Shown here: one piece after another, positions 18,353 through 27,717 of the stretch
Layout: the number at the start of each line of letters is the position of its first letter
Position numbering within the stretch: position 1 is the stretch's first letter
NCBI GenBank assembly: GCA_003260025.2
Contig: QFZU02000071.1
Span: forward strand, 1-64,000
Source of the DNA: Microbispora triticiradicis
GTDB lineage: Bacteria; Actinomycetota; Actinomycetes; Streptosporangiales; Streptosporangiaceae
Direction of reading: 5' to 3'
Length of the DNA stretch: 64,000 bases
Notes under the pieces: model-generated
The model's input: only the letters and a program-made list of their open reading frames with translations
Databases searched by the model: none
What the model was told of the DNA's origin: nothing
Program-made: the position numbers and the translations under genes

Positions 18353-19984
18353 TCAGCGGCGGGTGGCCGCCATCGCGCCGAAGAACTCGTTGTAGCGGTT
18401 CAGTTCGCGTTCGACCGGCTGGATGACCATGTCCTGCGCGAGGAGGTCCACCCGGCGCCTCATGTCGCGTTCCAGGCGGTCGCGTTCCCTGCCCGCGCCC
18501 AGGACCACGAAGTTCCTGCTCGCCAGGGCGGAGAAGAGGCCGAGCCCGAGGACACTGATCATCATCAGCCCCACCCAGGGCAGCAGGGCCACGTCGCCGA
18601 GGGCCTCGGCCGGCGGCCGGCCCGCTCCTAACACGCCGTACGCCAGGATCGCCCCGGCCCAGGCCAGGCCCGCGGCGAACATGATCACGAGGAGGTACTG
18701 CCAGATCTTCAACAGCCACCACCAGCCGGGCACCCGGTCGAGTGGCGGGGCCACCTCCGACAGTTCGGCGGACAGCGCCCCGGGCAGCTCGCCAGACCGG
18801 GACCGGGCGGCCTGGCGCACGCCGTCCCGCCACTGTTCCGGCATGCCGGCGGTGAGCCCGTCGGAGAGCGCCGTCACGGCGTTGTCCACCTCGGCGGGCT
18901 GCGCCGTGATCGAGCTGCCGACCAGGCCGCGGATGTCGTCCTTCACGGCCCCGAGGCGGAGGCTCTTGATCGGATCGGGCCGCACGCGGGCCGCCCAGCG
19001 CGCGTACGGCCATCCGACCCAGGAGATCGAGCGGACGCCGTACACGTTCTCCATCGCCTCGCCGAGCGCGGAGACGCCGATCGCGTCGCACAGAGCGTCG
19101 ACGAGCGCGGCACGCCGCGCGGCGTCCACCGCCGGTTCGACCCGCAGCATCTCGGGGAGGTTCTTCACCAGGCGCACCACCAGGCGGTCGAGGTCGGCTT
19201 CGAGCCGCTGGTAGGCCGCTCGCCGGGCGGCGACGGACTCGGCCAGGACGGCCTTCAGGCCGTCGACGCCCTCGCCGGTGGTGGCGGAGGTGGTCACCAC
19301 CCGGGGGTGGGCGACCCCCTCACGCCGGAGGAGGTCCTCCAGATCGCCCGCGCACTCGGCCCGCTCCTCGGAGGTGAGCCGGTCGGCCTGGTTCAGCACG
19401 AACACCGTCACCGCGTCGTGCCCGGTCAGCTCGGCGACGTAATGCCGATGGACGGAGGCGTCGGCGTACTTCTGCGGGTCGAGCACCCACACGACGAGAT
19501 CGGCCAGCTGGATGAGCCGATGGGCCTCGGGATCGGTGAGCGCGCGGATCGAGTCGTGGTCGGGCAGGTCCAGCAGGATCAGCCCGTGCAACTGGCTCTC
19601 GCCCCGGTCCAGGGCGCTGGCGCGGGCGAACCTGTGCCGCCACTGGATCTGCAGCCAGTCGAGCAACGGGCTCGCCCCGTCGATGCCCCACACGCAGGCG
19701 TGCGTGCGCGCCGTGGTCGGCCGGCGCGCCCCGGTGGGTGAGAGCTCCAGCCCGGAGATGGCGTTGAAGAGGGAGGACTTGCCGCTTCCGGTGCCCCCGG
19801 CGAGCGCGACGACGGTGTGGTCGGACGACAGCTTGAGCCGGTCGCCCGCGCGCAGCAGGAGCTGGGCCGCCTCCGTGATCAGCGCGGGGTCGACCCGCCC
19901 CTGACCCAACTCGACGATCTTGGCCAGGGCGGCGAGCCTGGACCCCAGCCCGTGCTGCGTTTCGGCGGTGCTGACAGTCGTCAT
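18353..19984 (-). CDS. dynamin-like GTPase with membrane hairpin
   Basis: 543 residues. GTPase motifs are in order: G1 GGTGSGKS (63-70), G2 RPTT (about 88-91), G3 DLPDHDS and G4 NQADR. A helical region follows, then two adjacent transmembrane segments at about 425-455 and 465-490 (LLVIMFAAGLAWAGAI and VGLMMISVLGLGLF). Paired dynamin-like GTPases DynA/DynB of Streptomyces stabilise sporulation septa; orthology here is an inference from architecture and pairing. The upstream partner GTPase ends 49 bp before its start. Confidence 0.85.
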   Translation of the reverse strand: MTTVSTAETQHGLGSRLAALAKIVELGQGRVDPALITEAAQLLLRAGDRLKLSSDHTVVALAGGTGSGKSSLFNAISGLELSPTGARRPTTARTHACVWGIDGASPLLDWLQIQWRHRFARASALDRGESQLHGLILLDLPDHDSIRALTDPEAHRLIQLADLVVWVLDPQKYADASVHRHYVAELTGHDAVTVFVLNQADRLTSEERAECAGDLEDLLRREGVAHPRVVTTSATTGEGVDGLKAVLAESVAARRAAYQRLEADLDRLVVRLVKNLPEMLRVEPAVDAARRAALVDALCDAIGVSALGEAMENVYGVRSISWVGWPYARWAARVRPDPIKSLRLGAVKDDIRGLVGSSITAQPAEVDNAVTALSDGLTAGMPEQWRDGVRQAARSRSGELPGALSAELSEVAPPLDRVPGWWWLLKIWQYLLVIMFAAGLAWAGAILAYGVLGAGRPPAEALGDVALLPWVGLMMISVLGLGLFSALASRNFVVLGAGRERDRLERDMRRRVDLLAQDMVIQPVERELNRYNEFFGAMAATRR

Positions 19985-20033
19985 CGATCCCTCACCGTCG
20001 GTGCCCGGGGCGTCCCGGGCCGGATGGGCTCCG

Positions 20034-22406
20034 TCATCGTGCGACCTCGAGGTTGTACGTCGCCTGGTACAGCCGCGTCGCCGCGGCCTCGTCCGGTATG
20101 CCCGCGCTGTCGAGGGCGTCGACGTACCTGAGGGTCTCCTCGTCGAAGAGCAGGCCGATTCTGGCCCGCAGGTCGCTGCGGGCCTTGGCGCTGATGCTGC
20201 GCAGCGACTCGGCCCCGAGCAGACCGCGCAGCAGCCGCTGGGGCAGCGCCCCGGCGCCGGTGGCGGCCTGCGGATCCGTGGCGCCGTAGCCGAGCAGGCC
20301 GATCATGAAGATCAGCGACAGCGACTCCACGTCGAACGAGACCAGCTTGGCCACCGAGCGCTTGGTCACACCCTCGGTGCGGATCAGTTCGGTGACGTGC
20401 TCCTGCCAGGCGGCGACCGTCCTCGCGGTCCTGCGGGCGATGTCCTCCGGCGGACGGCCGAGTCCCGGAGTGGCGGCGAGCCGGTCGCCCGCGCCCGCGC
20501 GCTGCCGCCACCGGGTCACGACCTCCTCGGCGGCCCGCTCGACGGCCGAGGTGACCAGGGATTCGAGGCCGGCGCGGATCGCCGCCTTCAGCCCGCGGAC
20601 CCGCTCGGGACCCTGGTGGTGGCCCTTGGCGCCGCGGCGCAGGTGCAGCGTGCGCATGAGGTCGCCGGAGCCGGCGAAGTCCTGCCACCGCGCGAGCACC
20701 TCGCCCCGCAGCAGCGAGCCGTCCCGGGTCGCCTCGTCGATCTCCGTGAGCGCCCCCATGTACGCCGCGTCCACGTCCGAGCGCAGGTCGGCGCGCAGCG
20801 CGACCTGGGTCTCCAGGTGCCGGGCGAGCGCGGGCAGGCGGGTGCGGAAGCTGTTGAGCACGCCGTTCAGGGTCGCCCGTACGGCCTCCTCCCGCCGTTC
20901 GTCGTCGACGGACAGCCCGGTCAGCCACATCCGCAGCTCGGCGATCTCGATCTCGGGCAGCCGCCCTTCCTGGACGGTCGTCTCGTTGATGACGAAGCGC
21001 TCGACGTCGCCGAGGCCGTACTCCTTCAGCATCCGGCCGAAGTGCTTCATGATGACGTCACGGGACCGGGGCGGCACCCGGGACAGCACGATGACCAGGC
21101 GCGCCCTGCGCTCCTTGGCCCGCCGCAGCAGGCCCCAGGACGGCGCGTCGGCGTACCGGGACGCCGTGGTGACGAACACCCACAGGTCGGCGGCGTCCAG
21201 CATGCGGTGCGCGATCTCGTGGTGCTCCTCCACGACCGAGTCGATGTCGGGCGTGTCGAGCAGGGCCACCCCTGCGGGCATCGACGGGCTCGGCACCAGG
21301 ACGACGCCGCCGGGCGCGGCCTCCGCCGGGGGCTCGTCGAGCCTCTCCAGGCCGCCGAGGAGATCGCCCCGCGCGTACCATTCGAGGTCGCCGGGGTGGA
21401 CGGCGAGCACGGGCGTGCCCGTGGTCGGGCGGCGCACTCCCGTGGCCGTGACCCGGCGGCCCGCGAGCGAGTTGACGATGGTGGACTTGCCCGCCCCCGT
21501 GGACCCCGCCACGACGATCATCGCGGGCGCCGTGCTCAGGTGGACGCGCGGGATGACGTAGTCGTCGAGCTGGGCCAGCACGGCCGCCTGCGCCTTGCGC
21601 GCCTCCTCCGCCCCCGGCACGTCGAGGCCGAAGTGCAGGTCCTTGACCGCCGTGCGAAGCTGGTTGAGCGCCTCCGTCAGCGCGGCGGAGACCGGCTCCG
21701 GCATCGGGATCTCGCGCATCCGGTCCTCGCCCGGCGCGTCCTCCCCGTCCTCCGCGTTCTCGCCGTCGTCCGCGCCGACCGCGTCCGCCCCGGCTTCCGG
21801 ATCCTCCGCGTCCACCGGGTCCGCCTCGCCGGAGTCGCCCTCCGCGTCCGCCGGATCTGCCTCGCCGGAGTCGCCCTCCGCGTCCCCCGGGTTCGCCGCG
21901 TCCGCCGGGTCGGAGTCGTCCGCCGGGTCCTTCGCGCCCGTCTGGCGGGCGTCTTCCTCCGCGCCGGCGGCGTCTACCGCCGCCGCCTCTTCGGCCGCGC
22001 CCGCCGGGTCCGTTCTGTCCGCCTCGCCGGCCGCGTCCGCCTCGTCTCCGGTGTCGTCGCGTACGTCTCCGGGCGTGTCGTCCGGTCCGTCCTGGCCCGG
22101 GATGGTCCCGTCGTCCGCCGCGCCGGGCGCTGCCTCGTCCGTCCCGGGTACGGCCACGGAACCGGCCCCGGCCCCGGGGCCGGAAGTCTCAGAGCCGGAG
22201 CTCTCGGACAGGGCGTCGTCGTGGGCCGTGGGCTCCGAGGCGCCGGGCCGCAGGACGGGAACGTCGTCGCGGATCTGGGGAAACGCGACCGTACGCTCCC
22301 CCGGCGACTCGGGCGGCGGATCCCCGGCGTCCGGCTCGTCGGTGACGGCCTCGCCCGAACCCGCACCGGTCCCGTGGTCGGGCGTCTTCCTGGCTGCCGA
22401 TCTCAC
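20034..22406 (-). CDS. dynamin-like GTPase with long acidic N-terminal region
   Basis: 790 residues from a GTG overlapping the cysG stop by 4 bp (GTGA), which fixes the start; the longer open frame is a shadow of cysG. Residues 1 to about 225 are acidic and disordered with Asp/Ala/Glu repeats (ADPADAEGDSGE twice). A GTPase domain follows: P-loop GSTGAGKST, RPTTGTPV, LLDTPDIDS and VLSRVPPRS. The stalk is helical and a hydrophobic stretch lies near LSLIFMIGLLGYGATD. It is the larger partner of the adjacent dynamin-like GTPase, and the two probably work as a heteromeric membrane machine. Confidence 0.85.
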   Translation of the reverse strand: MRSAARKTPDHGTGAGSGEAVTDEPDAGDPPPESPGERTVAFPQIRDDVPVLRPGASEPTAHDDALSESSGSETSGPGAGAGSVAVPGTDEAAPGAADDGTIPGQDGPDDTPGDVRDDTGDEADAAGEADRTDPAGAAEEAAAVDAAGAEEDARQTGAKDPADDSDPADAANPGDAEGDSGEADPADAEGDSGEADPVDAEDPEAGADAVGADDGENAEDGEDAPGEDRMREIPMPEPVSAALTEALNQLRTAVKDLHFGLDVPGAEEARKAQAAVLAQLDDYVIPRVHLSTAPAMIVVAGSTGAGKSTIVNSLAGRRVTATGVRRPTTGTPVLAVHPGDLEWYARGDLLGGLERLDEPPAEAAPGGVVLVPSPSMPAGVALLDTPDIDSVVEEHHEIAHRMLDAADLWVFVTTASRYADAPSWGLLRRAKERRARLVIVLSRVPPRSRDVIMKHFGRMLKEYGLGDVERFVINETTVQEGRLPEIEIAELRMWLTGLSVDDERREEAVRATLNGVLNSFRTRLPALARHLETQVALRADLRSDVDAAYMGALTEIDEATRDGSLLRGEVLARWQDFAGSGDLMRTLHLRRGAKGHHQGPERVRGLKAAIRAGLESLVTSAVERAAEEVVTRWRQRAGAGDRLAATPGLGRPPEDIARRTARTVAAWQEHVTELIRTEGVTKRSVAKLVSFDVESLSLIFMIGLLGYGATDPQAATGAGALPQRLLRGLLGAESLRSISAKARSDLRARIGLLFDEETLRYVDALDSAGIPDEAAATRLYQATYNLEVAR

Positions 22407-23635
22407 GGGACCCGCTCCGCTCGCACCATTTCGATCTCCTGGCCGACCTTGACGACCTCGCCGACGATCACGATCGCCGGAGGCCGAACTCCGGCCGCGG
22501 TCACCCGTTCCGCCACCGTCGACAAGGTGGCGGAAACGGCTCGCTGGGTCGGAAGAGTACCGTCCTGTACCACCATCACGGGAGTTTCCGGCGAACGTCC
22601 GTCTCGAAGCAGGGCCTCGGCGATCTCCTTGATCCTTTCGACCGCCATCAGAAGTATCAGGGTTCCCGCCGATCTCGCCAGTCCCGGCCAGTCGACGGTG
22701 GACCTCGGGTCGCCGGGCGCGACGTGCACCGAGACGACGTGGAACTCCTGGCTCACCCCGCGATGGGTGACCGGGACGCCGGCCGCGCTGGGGACCGCGA
22801 CCGCGCTGGTGATGCCGGGCACCACGGTCACCGGGATCCCCGCGCGGGCGCAGGCGATCATCTCCTCGCCGCCCCGCCCGAAGACGAAGGGGTCGCCGCC
22901 CTTCAGCCGTACGACGAACTTGCCCATCCGGGCGTGCTCGACGAGCAGTTCGTTGATCTTCTCCTGGGACAGCGACCGGCCGTACGGGACCTTCGCGGCG
23001 TCGATCAGCTCGACGTCCGGGGACAGCTCGTCCAGAAGGGCTCGCGGCGCCAGGCGGTCGGCCACCACCACGTCGGCCTGGGCCAGAAGCTGGCGGCCGC
23101 GCACCGTGATCAGGCCGGGGTCGCCGGGGCCGCCGCCGACCAGGGCCACCCCGACCGGCCTGGTGCGGTGCCGCCGGGCGTCGACGGTCCCGTCCCTGAG
23201 CGCGCCGACGATGGCGTCCCGGATCCCCGCCGCACGCCGGGGGTCTCCGCCGGCGGTGACCGCCACGCCGATCTCGTCCACCCGGCCGTGCGCGGGGGTC
23301 CAGGCGGCGGAGGCGTCCTTGTCGTCCGCCCTGACACACCAGATGCGCTTGGCCTCGGCCTCGGCGGCGACCGCGGTGTTGACCTCGCGGTGGTCGGTGC
23401 AGACGTGCACGAGCCACGCGCCGTCGCAGTCGCCGACCTGGTACGGACGCTGTTCCCAGGTCACCCGCCCGGTGGCGATGAGATCGTCCAGCGCGGGAGT
23501 CACGCTGGGCGAGATCAGAGTGACGGAGGCTCCCGCGTCGAGCAGCGCGGGGATCCGCCGCTGGGCGACGCGTCCGCCGCCGACCACGAGCACACGCCGC
23601 CCGTCGAGGCGCAGTCCGAGCAGGTAGGGCGCCAT
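22403..23635 (-). CDS. cysG: siroheme synthase / uroporphyrinogen-III C-methyltransferase
   Basis: 410 residues in two modules. Residues 1-150 are a precorrin-2 dehydrogenase/ferrochelatase-like domain with the NAD loop VVGGGRVAQRRI. Residues 160-410 are the SUMT methyltransferase with LVGGGPGDPGL, VRLKGGDPFVFGRG and the VPGITSA segment. It converts uroporphyrinogen III to precorrin-2 and on toward siroheme, feeding sulphite/nitrite reductase and cobalamin synthesis. Its stop overlaps the start of the large dynamin-like GTPase, an unexpected functional neighbour. Confidence 0.93.
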   Translation of the reverse strand: MAPYLLGLRLDGRRVLVVGGGRVAQRRIPALLDAGASVTLISPSVTPALDDLIATGRVTWEQRPYQVGDCDGAWLVHVCTDHREVNTAVAAEAEAKRIWCVRADDKDASAAWTPAHGRVDEIGVAVTAGGDPRRAAGIRDAIVGALRDGTVDARRHRTRPVGVALVGGGPGDPGLITVRGRQLLAQADVVVADRLAPRALLDELSPDVELIDAAKVPYGRSLSQEKINELLVEHARMGKFVVRLKGGDPFVFGRGGEEMIACARAGIPVTVVPGITSAVAVPSAAGVPVTHRGVSQEFHVVSVHVAPGDPRSTVDWPGLARSAGTLILLMAVERIKEIAEALLRDGRSPETPVMVVQDGTLPTQRAVSATLSTVAERVTAAGVRPPAIVIVGEVVKVGQEIEMVRAERVP

Positions 23636-23751
23636 GACCTCAGTCTCCCTGTTGCGTCAAGGGTGCATAGTTAGGAGGCAAACCTACCCGCTGGGCTCCG
23701 GCCGCATTCACCGGACGAGACCGGACGGCCGCGGGCGGGTGTCCCACCGTC

Positions 23752-24837
23752 TCAATCGCCCTTGTCCGTCACGCCGGCGGAGTCGAAGGTGGCGACCTCG
23801 TGCATCACCCGCGCGGCGGCGCTCACCAGAGGGTGGGCGAGCAGGCCGCCGGTGCCCTCCCCGAGGCGGAGCCGCAGGTCGATGAGGGGCTCCAGGCCCA
23901 GATGCGACAGCGCCACCGCGTGCCCGGGCTCCGCCGAACGGTGCCCGGCCAGGCAGTATCCGACGGTGTCCGGGGCGAGCGCGCTCGCGGCCAGGGCCGC
24001 GGCTCCGGCGATCACTCCGTCGAGGATCACCGGCACCCGGGCCGCGGCGGCGCCGATCACGAAACCCGCGATCGCCGCGTGCTCCAGCCCGCCGACCGCC
24101 GCGAGCACGCGCAGCGCGGAGTCCGGGCCGCCCGGTACGGCCTCCGCCTCGGCGATCCCGTTGGCCCGCAGGCCGCGCCGGACAATCTCGATCTTGTGCT
24201 GATACATGGCGTCGTCGACGCCGGTGCCCCGCCCGGTGACCCCGGCGGCCTCCCTGCCCGTGAAGGCGCAGATCAGGGCGGCAGAGGCGGTGGTGTTCGC
24301 GATGCCCATGTCGCCGGTCACCAGGCAGCGCGCGCCGACGGCGACGAGATCGCGGGCGACCTCGACCCCGGCCGTCAGGGCCGCGGTCGCCTGCTCCCGC
24401 GTCATCGCCGGGCCCTGGGACAGGTCGGCCGTGCCGTACGCGACCTTGCGGACGAGCAGTCCTTCGGCGGGAGGCAGGTCGGCCGCGACACCCACGTCCA
24501 CCACCGTCACCGACGCGCCGACCTGCGCGGCGAAGGCGTTGGCGACCGCTCCCCCGGCGGCGAAGTTGGCCACCATCTGCGCGGTGACCTCCTGCGGCCA
24601 GGGGCTCACCCCCTGCGCGTGCACGCCGTGGTCCGCCGCGAAGATCGCCAGGGCGGCCGGGGCCGGGAGCGGCGGCGGGCAGGCGCCCGCGATGCCGGCC
24701 AGCCGGGCCGCGACGTCCTCCAGGACCCCCAGAGAGCCGCTCGGCTTCGTGAGCCGGTCCTGGTGCGCCCGGGCCTCCGCCATCGGGCCGGGCTCGACCG
24801 GCCGGACCGCGCCGAGCGTCTCGCCGAGGGACGTCAT
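23752..24837 (-). CDS. cobT: nicotinate-nucleotide--dimethylbenzimidazole phosphoribosyltransferase
   Basis: 361 residues from MTSLGETLGAVRP; a GAAGGAGAG ribosome site directly upstream selects this start over a longer frame. Conserved CobT features are KPSGSLGVLE, FAADHGVHAQGVSPWP, GDMGIANTT and the catalytic-Glu loop LGEGTGGLLA. It makes alpha-ribazole phosphate, the lower-ligand precursor of cobalamin. It follows the sirohydrochlorin chelatase on the same strand, with a 249-bp repeat-rich gap. Confidence 0.95.
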   Translation of the reverse strand: MTSLGETLGAVRPVEPGPMAEARAHQDRLTKPSGSLGVLEDVAARLAGIAGACPPPLPAPAALAIFAADHGVHAQGVSPWPQEVTAQMVANFAAGGAVANAFAAQVGASVTVVDVGVAADLPPAEGLLVRKVAYGTADLSQGPAMTREQATAALTAGVEVARDLVAVGARCLVTGDMGIANTTASAALICAFTGREAAGVTGRGTGVDDAMYQHKIEIVRRGLRANGIAEAEAVPGGPDSALRVLAAVGGLEHAAIAGFVIGAAAARVPVILDGVIAGAAALAASALAPDTVGYCLAGHRSAEPGHAVALSHLGLEPLIDLRLRLGEGTGGLLAHPLVSAAARVMHEVATFDSAGVTDKGD

Positions 24838-24879
24838 GCTCTCTCCTTCGTCACGGTTCCGCCGTGTCAGCCCGCCAGG

Positions 24880-24990
24880 CCGGCTCACCGAGCCGGCTCG
24901 CCACGTCAGCCTGCCGAGCCGGCCCACCGGGTCAGCCGGCGATGCCGACCCGGCGCCCCGGTCCGGCCCGCCGCACCCACTCGTCACGCC
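24880..24990. repeat. imperfect short direct repeats upstream of cobT
   Basis: On the minus strand a unit of roughly GGCTGAC..GG.GRGCCGGCTCGG recurs about three times in degenerate form. It is GC-extreme and shows no coding character. I found no B12-box (GCCACTG) or other riboswitch core in this gap. It could be drifted repeats or mRNA structure. Confidence 0.4.
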
Positions 24991-25086
24991 CGCCCGCGCC
25001 CGCCCGTGGCTCCCGCCGCGACCGATCACGCGGCCGATCAGCGGGCGGAACCACCGTGCGGGACCATCGCGCCGGACGAGGCCGGG

Positions 25087-26301
25087 CTACACCGCGCTGG
25101 CCACTCCGGGCTGGGCGAGCGGTCCGTCCGGTGAACCGCCGCGGATCTCCGTGACGGCCTCGGCGTGGCCGGTCGCGCCGATCATGGTATCGGTCTCGGC
25201 GGCGGCCTCCGTCCTCCCGTCGAACGCCTCGGCACCGAACGCCTCAGCGTCGAATGCCTCAGCGTCGAAGACCTCCGGCGAGAGCACCTCCGCGTCGAAC
25301 GTCTCCGCTTCGAGAGCGTCGACGTCGAACTCCACGTCGAGGGCGTCCACGTCGAGGGCTCCGGCGTCGAACGTCTCGATCGCCGGCATGTCCGGCCCCG
25401 CCGCCCCGATCGCGGGCACGGCGACCGGCATGACGGACGGACGGCCCGGGGCCGCCGGGGCGGGCCGCGTCGCGGCGGGGACGGTGACCGGCGCCGGGGG
25501 GTGCGCGGCTCCCGCGAGCGCCTCCTCGTACCGGTCGATGACCACGTCGGCGAGTCCCTCGCAGTCGCCGATCACCTCGGCGCAGCGGATGTCGAGCCCC
25601 TCGTGGTTCGCGCCGTAGGCGAGCGCCTGCGCCCAGATGCGTTCGAGGACGGCACCCGCGAACAGGACGTACGGGAGGACGATCACGCGCTTCGCGCCGA
25701 GCCTGCGGCAGCGCTCCAGGCCGCCGGGCACACCGGGACGGGTGTGCGAGACGTAGGCGGTCTCCACGGTCAGCAGGTCGGCGGCGTGGGTCTCCCAGAA
25801 CAGTCGCGAGACCCGGTGGACCTCGGCGTTCACGGCCGGATCGGTGGAGCCGTGCCCGACGAGGACGACCGCGGTCTCGCCCGGCGTGATCTCGGCGGGC
25901 GGCTCCTCGGTGACGAACCGGGGCATCTCGGCGCGGGCGTCGGCGAGTCGCTCCGCGAGCAGCCTGAGCACGCGGGGATCGGGCCCGAGCGGACGGCCGA
26001 GGTCGTACTCCAGCGTCGGATGCCGCTCCTGCTCCAGGGCCATGGTGCCGGGGATGTCCCCGAGCGCGCGCCGGTCGCCGGTCAGGCTGAGCGGCACGGC
26101 GACCAGGTGGTGGTGGCCCCGGGCCACCAGGGAGGCGATGGACTGGCCGAGCTGGGGGCGCGCGTTCGTGATGAAGCCGCCGCTCACTTCGGCGGGAAGC
26201 CCGTCGAGGCGGCAGCGGAGCCGATGGACGAACCTGCCGAACTCGGCCACGCCGGTCTCATCGTGGGTGCCATGGCCGATGAGCAGCAGCGGCGGTTTCA
26301 T
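25087..26301 (-). CDS. sirohydrochlorin chelatase (CbiX type) with repeat tail
   Basis: 404 residues. Residues 1-265 hold two CbiX half-domains (LLLIGHGTHDETG and VVLVGHGSTDPAVN, each with the metal-binding His). It inserts cobalt (or iron) into sirohydrochlorin for cobalamin or siroheme. The tail from about 270 is unusual: a Pro/Ala linker, then an acidic array of five-residue units such as FDAEA, FGAEA, LDVDA and VDALE up to about residue 372. Typical chelatases end near 250-300. The array is encoded by 15-bp DNA repeats. It may chelate metal or mediate binding (inference). Confidence 0.88.
   Translation of the reverse strand: MKPPLLLIGHGTHDETGVAEFGRFVHRLRCRLDGLPAEVSGGFITNARPQLGQSIASLVARGHHHLVAVPLSLTGDRRALGDIPGTMALEQERHPTLEYDLGRPLGPDPRVLRLLAERLADARAEMPRFVTEEPPAEITPGETAVVLVGHGSTDPAVNAEVHRVSRLFWETHAADLLTVETAYVSHTRPGVPGGLERCRRLGAKRVIVLPYVLFAGAVLERIWAQALAYGANHEGLDIRCAEVIGDCEGLADVVIDRYEEALAGAAHPPAPVTVPAATRPAPAAPGRPSVMPVAVPAIGAAGPDMPAIETFDAGALDVDALDVEFDVDALEAETFDAEVLSPEVFDAEAFDAEAFGAEAFDGRTEAAAETDTMIGATGHAEAVTEIRGGSPDGPLAQPGVASAV
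25217..25383. repeat. 15-bp tandem-like repeats inside the chelatase gene
   Basis: Units close to GCGTCGAAYGCCTCA recur with drift and keep the reading frame, giving the acidic pentapeptide array of the chelatase tail. Unit divergence is mostly third-position or conservative, which suggests a maintained protein repeat rather than recent slippage. Confidence 0.6.
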
Positions 26302-26628
26302 TTAGCTGATCTCCCCTGCGTTGACCTGCGTGTCGTTCACAATCCTCCGCTCCCACCGGAGCGCCCGCGCGCCGGCCGGTCGTGCCGGTCGTGCCGTGGG
26401 CGGGGTGCCGGGCACGCGCGTGACGGCAGGCGCTTCCTCGTCGCGTGGAGTCGCTCGCTTCTCGCCTCCAGTCACTGCCGGTCCGCTCCGGACGGCCGGC
26501 GACCCGGCCGGGCCGCTCCGTCGCCTCCCGCCGGCCGGCGGGACGCTCTGGCAGGCGAGAATAACCTTTCGGCCCCAATCATGGAGGTCTCTTGACCGGA
26601 GGGCCCAGGGTCTAGAGCGATTCTTTAC
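26302..26628. other. intergenic leader of the chelatase gene
   Basis: 327 bp on the 5' side of the chelatase gene. It includes a GC palindrome CCGCCGGCCGGCGGG near 26530. I looked for a cobalamin riboswitch; only weak resemblance (a GCGCCTGCCGTCACG stretch on the minus strand) and no B12-box were seen, so none is called. Confidence 0.4.
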
Positions 26629-27717
26629 CTATTGCCATGAAATTTCCCCGTTAAGGATGCTGAAGAGGACGGCGTCGGCCCAGCCCCCCGGCACGGGCAG
26701 CGCCTGCCGCATGATCCCCTCCTCGATGAACCCGGCCTTCCTCGCGACCCCCTGACTGGCCCGGTTGCCCGTCGCCACCAGCAGGTGGACCCGGTGGAAC
26801 CCCAGGTCGAACAGGTGCGCGGTGGCCATGCGGGCCGCCTCCACGGCGTACCCCTGGCGCCTGGCCCACGGCGCGATCCAGTACCCCAGCTCCGCGTCGC
26901 CGCGCTCGTGGTCCTCGCGCTGCACGCCGACGGCGCCGGCCAGCCGTCCCCCGTCCCGCGGCTGTATCGCGAAGTTGCCACCATAGCCGGGGCCCGGCGC
27001 GTGCGCGAGGCGGGTGCACCACTCCAGCGCGCGCTCCAGCGTGTAGCCCTCGGCCCACGGCATCCAGCGGGCGATCTCCGTGTCGCCTCTGACCGCGTCG
27101 ACCATGTCGAAGGCGTCCTGCCGGACGAAGGGCCGCAGGACCAGCCGCTCGCTCTCGATCCGGCGGCGCGGCGCCTGCCGCTCGTCCCCGCGGAGCCTGC
27201 CGAAGACCACCAGGTCGTGCGGGCCGTCGTCCTCGAACCCGGCACCGCGCAGCAGGCCCTCACGGACGAAACCGGCCTTCTCGGCGACCCGGATCGACGC
27301 CAGGTTGTCGGCGTTGGCCCGGAGTTCGACGCGGCGCAGCACCCCCGTCCCCAGCAGGCGGCCGGCGAGCCCCCGCACCGCCTCGGTCGCGTATCCCCGG
27401 CGGCGGTACGCGGGGTGCACGCCGTACCCCACCTCGGCGATGCCCGCGCCCCACTGGGCCTTGAACATGCTGATCGATCCCACCACCCCGTCCCTGGCGT
27501 GCATCGCCAGGTGGATGCCCTGTCCCGAGCGCCACAGCTCGTGCACGCCCTGTGTCAGCCACTGGCCGATCCCGGAGGCGTGCCCCGGCGCGCCGGGCGG
27601 CAGCGCGGTGGTGTGGGCGCCGTCCTCGATGATCGCCCGAACCTGGCCCGCGTCACCCGGGCCGAACGGCCGCAGGATCAGCCGCTCGGTGTTGATCGTC
27701 AGCCGTTCGTCGAACAA
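26629..27717 (-). CDS. tandem GNAT acetyltransferase (RimJ/RimL type, two domains)
   Basis: 362 residues made of two full GNAT domains of the RimJ-like subfamily. The first spans about 5-175 (TERLILRPFGPGDA, then VHPAYRRRGYATEAV), the second about 185-355 (SERLVLRPFVRQDA, then IAPWARRQGYAVEAA). Both keep the acetyl-CoA loop. It could act on protein N-termini, aminoglycosides or small amines; the substrate is not predictable. The duplication is old, as the halves differ widely. It is monocistronic. Confidence 0.9.
   Translation of the reverse strand: MFDERLTINTERLILRPFGPGDAGQVRAIIEDGAHTTALPPGAPGHASGIGQWLTQGVHELWRSGQGIHLAMHARDGVVGSISMFKAQWGAGIAEVGYGVHPAYRRRGYATEAVRGLAGRLLGTGVLRRVELRANADNLASIRVAEKAGFVREGLLRGAGFEDDGPHDLVVFGRLRGDERQAPRRRIESERLVLRPFVRQDAFDMVDAVRGDTEIARWMPWAEGYTLERALEWCTRLAHAPGPGYGGNFAIQPRDGGRLAGAVGVQREDHERGDAELGYWIAPWARRQGYAVEAARMATAHLFDLGFHRVHLLVATGNRASQGVARKAGFIEEGIMRQALPVPGGWADAVLFSILNGEISWQ

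Noticed and set aside
19920-23627. Very long plus-strand frame opposite the GTPase and cysG genes
   Set aside because: Shadow with low-complexity VRRV/AGVALRV repeats caused by the acidic repeats of the real gene on the other strand.
26302-26628. Possible cobalamin riboswitch upstream of the chelatase
   Set aside because: Only a short GCCTGCCGTCACG-like stretch; no B12-box and no GGGAA/AGAC core seen by eye.
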